A program made the translations under genes and the position numbers. A DNA stretch of 64,000 nt from Spirodela intermedia (taxonomy: Eukaryota; Streptophyta; Magnoliopsida; Alismatales; Araceae): contig LR746266.1 in NCBI GenBank assembly GCA_902729315.2, positions 5,586,259-5,650,258 of the forward strand, written 5' to 3'. The notes beneath the pieces are model-generated. The model searched no databases. It was not told where the DNA came from and saw nothing but the letters and a program-made list of their open reading frames with translations. Numbering within the stretch: position 1 is the stretch's first letter; every line of letters starts with the position of its first letter. Positions 15,171-28,877 of this stretch are shown here, piece by piece.

Positions 15171-18100
15171 CAAAGCCACCTGCTGTAGGAAACTATCGGA
15201 AAAGTCCGGGATCTTCTCGAAACTTCGGAATTTTCCTATTGTCAGAGTTAACGTCCTCTAGTTTATCCGCCGCTTAGATAACTAGACACGCAACCCACTA
15301 GTGCAGAAACCCTTGACTCTCTGATAATAGATTTCAATTTATTAATGGCGCCTAAAATTCACCGAGTTCAATCAGATTTTTGGATGTTAAACATTTTGGG
15401 GATCTTGCTTGTGTTTTGTTAAACTATTCAATGAATAATAGTGTCACCAAGAATTGTCGATAGATTCAATAAATGAATCTAGGAATGAATTCTGTCCATC
15501 ACAATAATAGATTATCTTTCCTAAAATAACCTTTCAAAACTAAACTGAAATAGTAAAATCGAAAATTCACTTTTAGATTAATGATATGAATACGCTCTGG
15601 TATTTAGAAACTATAGTTAATTAATTACACAATCTTACCTTCCCTCTGAATACGCCAGGCCAAGGGAGGATATTCTGTATGGAACCCAGAGACGTCATAT
15701 AGAAAATTTCGATTAAGATCTATCATTAGTGAGTCTCAACTGGACATAAATGATTATATACAGTCTGATGGAACATACAGGAAAGCCATATATTTAAACA
15801 AACTATAGAATTATTGAGAGAATTATTTATATTTAATAACCGGTTTTGTAGTTTCTCTTAGTTCGGTCAGTATTAGAGTGAGTAGCCTTGTATTTAGTAG
15901 AGCATATCAAATATAAATTAAATCATTCCAAGGCTCACGTTCTACCACTTTTCAACAAGCAAATTTGTTCCATAGTCTACATTTTTTTCTTCAACCGTCC
16001 CATTTTATCAATTCCTCTCACCAATATCTGCTCATAGCATTAACATTAGCTTCTCCCTCTCAATAGGCACACTATAAGTGTATATTAGAAATCCATAAAT
16101 AATTCTAATAATCAAATATATCAATGGGGAAACTTTATGAGTCCTATGTATGCCAACAGCCTTTTTTTATTTAATATGTTTGTCTGTCTTTTGGTATAAG
16201 ATTGAATCATGTGGACAAACAATGGCAAACATGACAGAAAGCTACAAATTTTCTTATTGTCCGGAAAAATTAATTAATTTATTCAAAAAATAATTTTGAA
16301 AACTATCATCATGATTGATCATAAGTGACAATCTCTTATTTTATTCACATCATTAGGTCCATCAATTGATCACATCATACTTAGTCTGAACTATAGTTGT
16401 TAGAACTTGTTGACCTACCACATGCCTAATAGGAGCTTTTTATTCTGTTGCCATGTCAAATATTGGTGTTGCTTTTGAAGGAAAAATAAAATTGGTAATA
16501 GAAATATTTGTTATGTGTAATGGGAAAATGTGGTGCAGTCATATATTAAAGCTACAAACTGAGTGTGTGTCATGATATTACTTAGTGCTATTATAGCAGA
16601 TGATAATTTTAGTTCAGTGGAGACCCTACCTCCTTGTTGACCATTGGTTATCATGCTAGAAGCAGAAATTTGTCCAAGGATACTCTCTTATTAGGTATTC
16701 CTTAGTAAACAACTACCAATGTTCTTTGAATTGGACAACAATACTTTTGATTTTGAATTTGAATTTACTTTCAGGTGTCACTATCACATTTAAGGGTGTT
16801 TTCGAGTAGTTGGAGTAAGTTAAATAATCACCTATGAAATGATAAAGATATCATTTTTTAGTCTAAGATACCATTTTATAATCATATCGATGAACTAAAA
16901 ATATTTAGAAACTATATTTTGAAAAGAAAAGGTACCTTTGAAATTATATAATGAAAACTTTAACATTTATATGATGAAAGCTTCACCACTTACTATGTAC
17001 TCATTGGCATTTGAAGCAAAGTCGATGCCAAAATAGTTGTGTTGACAATTGGAGGATAGGTGTTCATAGATTCAAGAGTATAAAAGACGACATACACTAG
17101 TAAGACAAGATAACTAAGGACACCTTTGCAAAAAGAAAACTATATATATGGTAGAAACTTGGATTCTAACTATTGATTGGAAGGAATGATTGTCAAAAAT
17201 AGGGTTTTAAGTGTCAAGATGTTGTCCAAAAGTGTCAAGACTAATAAAAAGAAACAAAGAAAAAGAAAAAGAACACGAATAGTTACTTAGGCCAAGCAAT
17301 GCTACCTGCTTATTCTAGAAAAGGACAATAATGCAAATCTTGATAGGTGGACCTATCAGCTATCAATATCTGCATTAAAAGTTAGCGTGAACTGTGATCC
17401 CCTAATTTTCTGTTGATAGGGGCAAAATGACAAAGACAATTTTGACTGAAGCAAAAAGTGATCATGGTGGAAGACTTATTTTTTGTTGTGATGGGACAAA
17501 CCTTTCTTAGCTATTAGTTTAAGAATCCATTGTATAAATGAAAGAAAACTAAGAAAGGTTCTCAAGCTTCGATGAACAAGAAAATTTCAAACCTTAAAAG
17601 CGTTTGTGTCAACCTCAAGAGCTCTTATCTAATTTAAGAAAACTAGAAGTCATGCCAGCACTGCACACCAACAGTGACATGCTTATCTGTTGTAGAGGAT
17701 ATTATAAAATCTGATATTTTCTCTTCAGCAGGAAAGGCTAATTAAAGATAATACATTTATATACAGTTGGACGAAAACTCAATAAACACTTTATAACTAA
17801 ATGGATACTTATTATCTGTACATAGGCCAGTCATGTTTTGATATACGTGATATGGAATCCCAACAGTTGTTTTACAACGTTTAAAAATGATAAATGTAAA
17901 TATTCAATAAAATCAGATCTGTTAATCTCGAGACAAAAGTTTTAAATATAACATGAGACGTACACGATTGGACAAGGATTACATTCCATTATCATTATTG
18001 GTTGGCAATAAAGATACTAACAGGATTGTGTATACCATGAATATGCCACCAATTATTTACTCACAGGATAGGAGGATCACCAATTTCCTGCAACAAAGTC

Positions 18101-18560
18101 ATGCCACACCACCTGGGTGGAATACCTTCGGATGTTAGAATGTGAAAATGTTGTTCACATTGTCAATAGAGGAATTTGCTGCATCACTTGTGATGTAGTC
18201 ATTGAAATGGCCTCTATAGTATTGGGTATCATTTCCTTTTTGACGTCAGATCTGCTGGCTAGGTAAGGTCATTAAGAGGGAGCATGTTAACTTGGAGAAG
18301 GTCCATGCAGACCTAAATCATTCAAGCGTGAAGTTTGTCAAACTAGAAGATAGTGGGCTGGGAGGATTTCGGCTATTTGGCTGGTCCAGCCAGTTTGTGA
18401 TCCAATCCACTATTATTTCCTGACAGTAACCATCTCCCATAAATGATATTCATGGACGTCGAATGACACAAATGACGACAGCAGGCCATTAGAGGACAAA
18501 ATCAAAATTCACGGAAAGGAACAGGCATAAGGAACTCGAGAAGGTTCCCGAGCTTGTGAG
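15171..18560. other. AT-rich intergenic; no gene recognised
   Basis: There are long AT-rich stretches with no supported open frame; the one at 17953-18138 (+) is short and without family features. No LTR pair, terminal inverted repeat or RNA gene could be defended. A degenerate transposon is possible but not demonstrable by eye. Confidence 0.45.
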
Positions 18561-18888
18561 TGCCGCGAATACGCGATGCAGGTTCTCATGGCATTAGCCT
18601 TAGTTTGAGTTTTTGGTCTAATTGTTAAAGTATTCATGGAAGGCAATTAATATCTCTCCTACATAAAAATTATAAAATAGTTTGCCTGCGCAGAATGAAT
18701 TCAGGAGTACAGTATCGTGGACGAAACAATGCTTAGGTTTTCTACAGGTGTTTTCCACTATTTACTGAATGGTGTATTTATGACCAGTTACCCACATCAC
18801 AAGAAGAGAAACTCTAAAAGACGACAGACTCACCATTGGAAATGAAGCAAGAGTATGTTCGTTTTCGAGGACTAGAATATGACTACAT

Positions 18889-18933
<45 letters not shown>

Positions 18934-19847
18934 TTTAGCCTCACAGTTGTACGATGAGTTTTGATAGGCCATTGACACGCCCGTTCTCCCCCTTATCCCC
19001 CTGAGAGGAGGTGAAATAAGATTTTCCCCCAAGAGAAATTTCCTGGCATACCATACACACATGGCTTCGGTAAGGCTTACTCTGCCTTACGAAACTGGCG
19101 CAAACCATCTGTTGGTATGAATATGGGGACTTGTCAGCGATATGGATTTATTAATATACATCCCCCAGGTTTCTTTCGTCGACCAAGATATGCAATTAAC
19201 TATCCCCCTTCTGAAACCCAATATTTCCCAGTCTAGTCCCATGGTTGAAGAACCATTCTTATATGCCTGATAGTTCCCATCATTCATAAAACGTTCTTTT
19301 ACAGTAAGAGGTCTTTTTAATCGCTCACACCTGCAGAATACTTCCACAACGCGTTCAAATTTCTGATAAATCTGTTGTACTCCTTCCCATGACTACTACC
19401 ATAACGTCTGATTTCATTTGGAAAAGACTGAACAACCCCTGTTATCATACAAACACACTCTCTCTCTCTCGCTTATCCTCTATTGTCGGCAGGCAGCAAC
19501 ATCGGCGACACGGTGGCTCTTTTCCCCGCAGCAGTCCAGAGAGATATTTTTTGTAACAGAGGAAGAATTCATCTCATCATTGGCATTGAGTCCACGAAGA
19601 AAGGAATACGGGCCCGGACACAACGGGGACTAACGTGGACAAGAGAGGGATTGACGGAATGGAGCGAGGAGATAAGCGAGAGTCATAAAACTAATCTCCC
19701 ACTGTCAGCCGAAATACACCATGCGGGACTGTAGTGGGAAAGCAAAGTTGCCACGTCGCGACCATTCTTAATGGTGGTTAACAGAGTATCAGAGCTTAGG
19801 AGGTGTGGGAGATGAATATCACTGAGTGATTTAGCCTTTTATACTAA
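18561..19847. other. Intergenic with (GA)20 tract and a dispersed repeat
   Basis: A pure GA tract occupies 18891-18930. The segment 19095-19245 is similar to 6030-6225 upstream of block B (GCAAACCATC, TACATCCCC, AGATATGCAATT). The short open frames are not supported. Confidence 0.5.
18891..18930. repeat. (GA)20 microsatellite
   Basis: Forty bases of uninterrupted GA dinucleotide, flanked by unique sequence. Confidence 0.97.
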
Positions 19848-20135
19848 TTATAACATGTAAATTAATGGGGCTGTTGGTGTCACCGGCGAAACATATGAAA
19901 ACCCTCAATTTCAATTCAGTATTCCTGACGAAAAGTTATTCAGTTTGCGAGTGTCCGACTCTAACAATACTATCGACCATGAGAGTGAGTCCATTAGGCT
20001 GGGGTCTCGGTTGGAACATATTGATACAACAATTAATAACGATGCGAAGTCAATAATTTTCTTGGACTGTTTATTTGACGCGCAAAATAACCTGGTCCTA
20101 CTTATCAGTGATTTAGCTGGAGGCCGCAAAAATTT
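19848..20135. repeat. Duplicated 280-bp segment, copy 1
   Basis: This is clearly similar to 26199-26480 over its whole length (shared TTAATGG, GAAAAGTTATTCAGTTTG, ACTATCGACCAT, AATAACCTGGTC, CTTATCAGTGATTT). On the + strand copy 1 is open from 19861 to 20175 without interruption, whereas copy 2 has stops. No protein family was recognised and there is no good start codon at the beginning of the open stretch. It may be an exon remnant or part of the repeat complex upstream of PR-1. Confidence 0.65.
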
Positions 20136-20175
20136 GATAATATTTTCAATTGTGTTAGAATTGGTGAGATGCTAA

Positions 20176-21260
20176 TGGGAAGTATCAGGAAATATAACAA
20201 GAAACGGGAAAAACCTCAAATAGACGGACATTTTGGAAGGGCAGTCTGGAATGACATGTGAACGAAACTGATCGAGTAAATATGCGCGTGGTAAATTAAT
20301 TTTATTTAGGCATCATGGTGCCCCATGCCGGAGAACTCGTGGCCCGACTTCGTGATAGGCATTGGACAGACTTCACGTAATATTGAAAAACACTGATTGT
20401 TATTTGGTATTACCTTTTTAGACGAACCCAATCGGCCTCCGACACGGCTGAACCTTCAACTACAATTGACGCACGAACATGGGGGGGTTGGCGACCAGAT
20501 GAGATTATAAATCAAGGATTAGGTGACACTGTAGGTCGAGAAGGCGGGAAGAGTTGCGCTGTGGCCTTCGAGAAAAGAGGGATGACTTTCCTGATGAGGT
20601 ATCACCGCGCGGAGCTCCAAGACCATGACTATCTTAATATCCGCATCAACCGGAGTGCCGTAGGGGGAGAGTCGTCATTGTAAACGGCTGTCGCCATCAC
20701 AGTAACTGTGTATAATATTACTAAATATATTTTCTTCGTTTTGAATTCGGTTTATTGTTTACGAGTGAGACCACAATTTACACAAAAGACCGTCAGCTTT
20801 TTCGCATTTAGGAATTTAATCTAGTTTTAGTCTCCCAATCGCTGTACTCTGGTCTCAACATACACCACACACACCATCCTAAATGCATGACAGAAGAGAG
20901 AGAGAAGGAGAGGGGGAGAGAGGAAGAGAGGCAATAGAAGAGCGATACACTAGATATATGTGGTTTGCAGAATCCTTTAATGTTTACAGGTACTCACCAC
21001 AGAGTCCATTAGAGCCTCATAGATCATTCTCTGTAATCGATATCATATTAATTACTTTCATATAATTAGATTGAATGAAAAATATTCAATATATTTTAGA
21101 ACATATTTCATCAAAGTTATTTCATTTGAATATCATTCTTGAGAAATGTTTATTTAATAAAGTAATATATACTAACCTTAATATCCAAGGCCAATACCTT
21201 GAGAAAAATTTAAAGTGAGAGGATAAGTGCAGAGAAAACCAGAAGAAGGAAAATTATAAT
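20176..21260. other. Intergenic; nothing recognised
   Basis: No supported gene. A purine-rich (GA-type) run lies at about 20893-20930. A moderately GC-rich stretch around 20440-20690 has no reading frame of note. Confidence 0.45.
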
Positions 21261-21690
21261 TTTTGCAGATTTATTGAAATTTTTAAAAGAATATTGGGCT
21301 TGATGGTGGGCTGACTATATCAGGCCCAATAATCTGCCCATTACGATGGGGGTAAGAGGGAAGAGAGAAAGGGAGAAAGGCCCCACCCCACCTCAAATGG
21401 AAGGCTAGGGCATGGTGGCGACTGACCTCCATCCGCGTGACAGGCGGAGGCAGCGGCGATGGCACAGCGGCAGTGGTGGGCAGTGCAGCGGCATGGCAGC
21501 ACGACAATGGTGACAGCGACTGCAAGCACCCCTCATGGATGACAAGCAGAAGAAGAGTCAAGCAAGACAACGATGGCGGTGGCTGCGGCGACGACGTGAC
21601 CTTCTTTTCCCCCCATCTCAAATCTCTCATGTCTAACAGATGGAGAGCGGCCGAGAATGCTGTAGTTAGAACTTTCTCTTTTTTTTGTTA
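21261..21690. other. GC-rich block, possible retroelement fragment
   Basis: This is a local GC-rich island rich in GGCGG/GGCAG repeats, beginning with a TGGGCTTGATGGTGGGC stretch. It resembles in composition the blocks at 9.4-10.0 and 39.1-39.9 kb, but I could not align a shared core convincingly. The open frames on both strands are low-complexity and not called genes. Confidence 0.3.
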
Positions 21691-24600
21691 ATATTTTCTG
21701 CGATTTAATTTACTTTAACACGTATTGTTTTTTAAGTCTCTAAGACAAAGGATCAAAAGGGATCTTATTTAAGTCATTAATTTACCACATTATCCCTCTT
21801 AAAATTCCTAAGTGACATAAGAATCTGAAGAAGGCGAATTTTCTCATCTTTACTATTTTATCGATTCCATCAGCAGATGACGACTTTTCACCTATTTTCT
21901 AATTTTCATTTCATTTGTGTTTGTCTCGAGTTCTTCTCTAACAAATGCGTAACACACTTTACGTAAATGAAATAAATTTCTTTCTCTTTCTTTTAATTTG
22001 GTCACTTTATGAAGTAGCGTAGTTCTATTTTCCCTTTTGATTTAATAAGAATTTGATAAAAGAATTTGATATTAGGTTTGACAATCATCCCTAAGGATCA
22101 ACCAGAAATGCTACAAGTTTAAAATTGATTTCTATTAATTGAATTCAGATAAGTAGGCGAGACCTAATTACACAAGCTCACTATCAACCTCTCTTTGTCA
22201 TCTCTAGCACCCTTGATATCATTTTGTTACTTGATGGGTCTAGGTTGTCCTAGTGTACTCAAATTTGGGTCTAATTTAGAGCTCTTGCTCAACTTGAGTC
22301 TAACCAAAACTCATAATCAAAATGCAATATGAGTAAGAAGCATTTATAAAATAATAAATGAAGAACAGAATCTTATAACTTTTGATTGAAAGCTTTCTTA
22401 AGAATAAGTCATGGCCTTCAATGTAGAAGCTTGAATTTTTTTAATTAGAAATTGACTATTAGTTCATGCTCCTTGTATGCCTTCATTAGATGTTGTCATT
22501 GGCGTTTTCATAGATTATCAAATTTTCGATTTTAAGAGTTGAAATCAATGCTTCACAAAATATTACGACCGTCTTGCTTGCTTGCAATAATATGTTGTCT
22601 GCACAGAAATGTAACTGAAGAAAATGAACTTGATTAAGGCTCACCAAGCATACACAGACCAGAAAATACATTTGATTCTCTAACCATCAACTAGAGATAG
22701 GAGTTATTTTCTATGAATTACCTTCCTACACAGACCAGAAAATAGAAACCCACTAAAAGAGAAGCTATGATGTCATCTTTATTACTCAAAGAAAGCTTTT
22801 ATTCATGAGAAATTGATAGGGATAAAGTGATTAATTTTCTACTCCATTATTGGCGAAAAAAACCCAGTTTGTGTAAATCTTTAGCCAAGGAACATGCCGG
22901 TTTTTTTATATATTTCGGATTATCATGGAGTGGCATGAATGTGATTTCCAAAGAATTCTAGAGCCCTTTGTTACAAGGGGACGCGAAGCATACGTAGCTT
23001 TGGCAACCTATGCCTGCCTCGACCATTGCCCTTGTGATGCCAAGCGACCTTCATGCAGCGGAAGTACTTCATAGCCAAAGAGGCATATATTATCTCCTTT
23101 AAAATCAGTCTTGCGTATACTCAACCTCCCCTAAGCATGGCTGTTTCCTTTCACAGTCATGGGCTACCTATTCTAAGTCATGAATGCGCACGTGGAGCTC
23201 CAAAAGTGTAGCCTACAGAAAAAGGAGCTTTCATAATATTCCACATACAGAACTTGACCAGATTTTGAAAATCATGTCCAAATTAGAAAATGTCATAGTC
23301 TATCGAAAAACTCCATGTTGTTAACCCGTCTTCAGGCGCCATGCATTTGTCATGCTTGTAACCATTTGAACGCACTAATTGACAAGCATCATGGGGTGGC
23401 TGTCACATCCCTAAAGATAAGTGGAAGAGCCCACCATGGGAACTGTTAAATCACTTATCAGGACAAAGGTTTAACCATTGATTGCCAGCAGTGGTTAACG
23501 AGGTGTATTGTACCCCGCACAGTCTGAACGTCTCATCAAGGCTGCTCACTTACACCTGTGTAACCTCTTAGAGTGAGTAAAAGTGTTCCCCCTTGGAACT
23601 AAATAGCTTCCGCAAGGTTCCTTGGTGGGAGAAGGCTGATTGGTGTCGGGAGGACGACAAAGGCCGCACGCGGTGTAACTAAAGAGGTATGTCTATTGCT
23701 GACCGCATGACAGTGGTCCTGAGAACTTTCTCCATCATTGTTGTACATGCCATGCCTCCACTGCGTGCTGCCGTGCATGCATTCTTCATCGTTTGTCATG
23801 CTCACCGTCTGTTATCTTTTGTCATGTCACCTGTTCCGGAAGCAGGAAACTACACCCGGAAGTTAGAGTTTGTTATGGCGTCGATTTCAGGTTAAAAAAC
23901 AAGGCATTGACTTTGATCAGATGATTCTCACTTACAACAAGATTAATCTGCTTGAGTCGTGATTGACGGCATGCACTGAAATAGAACGTCTCAACCGTTG
24001 TCGCCACATGCTCTCCGGTTCCTCTTATCCACGAAGATGGGGAAAGTCGCTGTTTGGTGCCGCAGAGAAGACATCGCGCAGGCAGCGAGAGTCACGGAGC
24101 GACTTTGGCGACAGAGGGAGGATTTCCCTGAATCGGTTACTATCGAGGAAAGAAAGTAAAATATCGTGACTATTTCGATCTGTACGACCGCCGGAATAAA
24201 TCTGTGTAAATTATTCTTGTTTTTGTAATCGGATGTTTCTGTCACATTGATTGTAAGGTAATGACCTAGAGGGATTGTCTGTTTCAGATAGCCTAAGGCG
24301 CGCATACAATTAGGGAACATCAATCAAACTTAATTACAGAGTTTCTTTGTCATTAAATCACAGCGGTTATGCTTTCAAAGGCCTCTGTCGTCCTGTCCTT
24401 CCTGATTTTACTTCGGATGAAAGAGAACTCCGAGGCACATTTTGGTAAGACGTGTTATACGTTGCGAGTGTTTGGCCTCTAGGCATTGAGTGGGTTTGAT
24501 GTTTAGAGTAAAATGGATTGTTCACTTTCTTTAAATCTGATACAATATTTGAAACTGTATAATTAATAAGTTGTTCATGATAAGAACATGTAGGACACGA

Positions 24601-25649
24601 TCTTACGGAGATCTTATGGGAAAAGGAAGATGGGTGAGAGCGAAGAAAAAGGTTGAATGAATGAACGCCTAAGTCGTCGTCAATCGTCATGACGAAAAAT
24701 TTCTGCAGCAAGAAAGACTAGTCAAGAGCGGTGTTGAATATCTATGATGCGGCGACCTTTATTTGTTTCCTGTGCCGTGGAGACGCAGGAAAATGCCGTG
24801 AATTTTTCAAAACCGTTGGTTTTTCCAATCTGGCGAACAAAAGTCCAGTTTAACAGCCACATGGAACATTTCAAACAATAAAATACATAAAACCGTGTCT
24901 AATGTAAGAGAGTGAAATATATAAATCAGATTTCAGTTTTTTTTTACTTCCAAAAAGTTGGTGGATGTCATTGTAGTTCATTCGTCATTTTTTCCAAGTC
25001 TATCATTTTTTTCACGACCAGTCCACTTTCAAAATATAAACTTTGAATGTAGTCCACTACGAATTCCTAAATTCGAACATTTGACTTTAAAATCATGAAC
25101 GACTTCAAGCCTAACATTTACGAATCTCTAATCATTTAATATAGTCGAACCTCTAATATCCAGTTAGAATTGCCTAGAGCCACGTATCATTTTGACAGTT
25201 TACTATGGGCATCAGTTTCAAACAACTCTAACAAAGTTTCAAGTTTTATAAACCTTTTTCTAGATACATGTGAGGGAATAGAACGTAAGGTGTAGATTGT
25301 GCAGTGAGTAGTGGTTGTCAGAACTAAATTATCCGTCAATAGTGAAAATAAGTTCATATACTCTGATGGAACATATGGCAAAAAATATTCAGCTTAAAAT
25401 AGGCCGCTTATCTACTTTTTCAATTGTTAAGCGTTTTAAAAAAAAAATTAAGGTATTGGTAAAGTCAGAAGAAAAATGACTAACTTTTTAGTTAAACAAT
25501 AGGATTGAAATTGGTGGATTTATTTAATCAGTTCATGAGACCCTAATCAGCTGGTGGATTTCAATATCTCATATTTTATTTGAACTCTCTGGGCCCAGGT
25601 ATGATTATTACTGCATTACGAGATCATAATAAAAGCGTCGGTTACAATA

Positions 25650-25651
<2 letters not shown>
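21691..25651. other. Intergenic; no gene recognised
   Basis: This is mostly AT-rich. A 16-base direct repeat ACACAGACCAGAAAAT occurs at about 22652 and 22731. The segment from about 23878 (GGCGTCGATTTCAGG) to about 24150 is weakly similar to the PR-1 3' flank repeats at 12.95 and 54.54 kb. The open frames at 23599-23895, 23991-24323 and 24367-24711 show no family features. Confidence 0.45.
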
Positions 25652-25745
<94 letters not shown>

Positions 25746-25749
25746 CTCT
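25652..25749. repeat. Long (CT)n microsatellite
   Basis: Nearly 100 bases of CT dinucleotide with a single G interruption near the right end. The Ser/Leu open frame across it is an artefact. Confidence 0.97.
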
Positions 25750-26198
25750 TCAATTTAATATAAGTATGGGAATTAGTATATAGAGGGGCACATCCGGTAC
25801 ATCCCTGATGTAGAACTTAACTTATATACTTCAACAACCTCGTCATAATGGAGTAATGGGTGACTTGTCATATGCTTTGGAATTGTGCTATGTGAAAAGT
25901 TGTCAATTAGGCTTTATCCCATTCGCTCGGAAAGCACTTTGATCCAAATCACAGACTTTGAAGCACGGTTTCCTATCAAAACTATCTCATAGATTTCATC
26001 CAATGAATTATCAAAGGTCAGAGATCAACATTCAATTTGTATAGTTTTTATGCAATAATATTTATATATTTCTGACGTAATTCTATTAAAATTGAGTAAC
26101 CGTGTCCATTGGCTGGAATTGCATCATTAACACTGGCTATTTATTTTTGGAATCTCAATTCAGTTTTTTGGCCTTTTATTAAAACTATAAACAAATTA

Positions 26199-26477
26199 TA
26201 ACAATGTTAATTAATGGTGCTCTTGGTGTCATAGGTGAAATATATGAAAACCCACCAGTTCCATTCAGTATTCCTTTTGAAAAGCTATTCAGTTTGCCAG
26301 TGTCTGAGTCTAATTATACTATCGACCATTAGAACGATTCCATTAGGCTGTGGGCTCGGTTGGGACATTGATACCACAATTAAGAACGATGTTAAGTCAA
26401 TTGACTTTCTTGTGCTCTTCGTTTGACACGTAGAATAACCTGGTCATACTTATCAGTGATTTCAACGGAAGTGATCG
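26199..26477. repeat. Duplicated 280-bp segment, copy 2
   Basis: Paralog of 19848-20135. It lies immediately before the 473-bp tandem repeat upstream of the intact + strand PR-1. Compared with copy 1 it carries point changes and small deletions that close the + strand frame (for example a TAG after ATCGACCAT). Confidence 0.65.
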
Positions 26478-27760
<1,283 letters not shown>

Positions 27761-27920
27761 GAAAAAGTTTAATTCATCAAGTATCAAACGTCCCTTCGTC
27801 TATGAGAAATATGCATGATGGAGACGGGACGTCAGCGTTTTGAGGAATTACGACGTTTGATAAATATGCATCATCCCTTCGTCCGCTAGACTTTTTCCAT
27901 GTCGCAAACACATCCATGAT
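27761..27920. repeat. Scrambled remnants of the 473-bp repeat
   Basis: Short pieces of the unit recur out of order: GAGAAATATGCATGATGG at about 27801, GGGACGTCAGCG at about 27824, and ACGTTTGATAAATATGCATC at about 27854 followed by CCGCTAGAC. They join to sequence shared with the start of block A (GGGCAATGACTC, 27926 versus about 97). This looks like deletion-rich decay at the repeat border. Confidence 0.7.
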
Positions 27921-28008
27921 GGAGATGGGCAATGACTCGTAGCACTCATTCCTGGTCATCCCTTTCCACTTATCCATCTAATTCAGAAATTATTATTTTT
28001 TCTTACCT

Positions 28009-28014
28009 TTGACT
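28009..28014 (+). promoter_or_regulatory. W-box-type motif upstream of PR-1
   Basis: TTGACT fits the WRKY-binding W-box (TTGACC/T), about 370 bases before the PR-1 ATG. WRKY factors commonly drive PR-1 induction. The aligned region of the block A pseudogene (about 160-190) lacks it. A six-base motif can occur by chance. Confidence 0.3.
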
Positions 28015-28309
28015 GTATCCGACCAGCTCACTTCCCCTTTAATTTCGTTTAATAGGAGGCCTATGCAACACATCTTGGCGGCGGAAATGGAGTAAATTAA
28101 TGGTCATGTTGATGTGACTGGTTATAAAAGGTTAGCTGTTTCTCGGGATTACTGTTGGTCGCCTTGCAGGACTGTCGGATACGTTGTCCCTCTTGAAGAA
28201 TTCTTTCGGATTTGTATTCCTGGTTTTTCTTAATTCTCACAGAAAGCTGACAGGACAGTCTCCAAACCGAGTTCTTTTACCTTTCACACGTATCAGGCAT
28301 CGCTTCAGC

Positions 28310-28317
28310 TATAAATA
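28310..28317 (+). promoter_or_regulatory. TATA box of the intact + strand PR-1
   Basis: TATAAATA lies 69-76 bases before the chosen ATG at 28386, the right distance for a short 5' UTR. It implies transcription starting near 28340-28345, which argues against using the in-frame ATG at 28347. Confidence 0.75.
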
Positions 28318-28385
28318 CCTGAGTAGATGCATTCATATTGTTTGATATGTGTGGGATATCTCGTCTAAGGAACAGAGGGGAGGTG

Positions 28386-28877
28386 ATGGCGGCATACCAG
28401 CTTCCCGTAGCAGTATTGGCTTGTGTGTTGGTGCTGGGGACTATAGGATCCGTCCAAGCCCAAAACACTCCCCAGGACTTCCTGGATGCCCACAACACAG
28501 CCCGCGCTGCGGTCGGGGTCGGCCAAATTGTGTGGAGTGACACCGTTGCTGCCTACGCGCAGAATTATGCCAATCAAAGGAAAGGCGATTGCAACCTTGT
28601 GCATTCCAGCGGACCATATGGCGAGAACCTCTTCTGGGGGAGCGGAAAAGAGTGGACAGCTCGCGAGGCAGTCCAATCCTGGGTCAACGAGAAGCAAGAC
28701 TACAACTATGCCACCAATACCTGCGCGACGGGGAAGGTATGCAGGCACTACACGCAGGTGGTTTGGCGCAACTCTGTGAACCTCGGCTGCGCTCGCGTTA
28801 AGTGCAACAACGGGGCCATCTTTATCACATGCAACTATAGCCCCCCCGGTAACATCGTCGGCCGGCGGCCTTACTAG
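28386..28877 (+). CDS. PR1: Pathogenesis-related protein 1 (CAP/SCP family), intact
   Basis: Single-exon gene of 163 residues. Residues 1-25 are a signal peptide ending SVQA, then QNTPQDF, so the product is secreted to the apoplast. The CAP domain has HNTAR (36-40), GPYGENLFW (76-84), [20 protein letters not shown] (121-140) and IFITCNY (145-151). Six cysteines (69, 113, 119, 135, 140, 149) fit the three conserved disulfides; the putative metal/cavity residues include H73, E80 and H121. The C-terminal [11 protein letters not shown] fits the PxGN-x5-PY CAPE signalling peptide pattern. One oddity is Arg120 where PR-1 proteins normally have Gly (CRHYTQ rather than CGHYTQ). I chose 28386 rather than the in-frame ATG at 28347 because the signal peptide begins there, the paralog at 593 starts at the same codon, and the TATA box is at 28310. 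AATAAA follows at 28919-28924. Confidence 0.96.
   Translation: MAAYQLPVAVLACVLVLGTIGSVQAQNTPQDFLDAHNTARAAVGVGQIVWSDTVAAYAQNYANQRKGDCNLVHSSGPYGENLFWGSGKEWTAREAVQSWVNEKQDYNYATNTCATGKVCRHYTQVVWRNSVNLGCARVKCNNGAIFITCNYSPPGNIVGRRPY

Noticed and set aside
28365-28748. 127-codon - strand open frame
   Set aside because: Antisense shadow of the intact PR-1; a similar frame appears opposite the pseudogene at 467-955.
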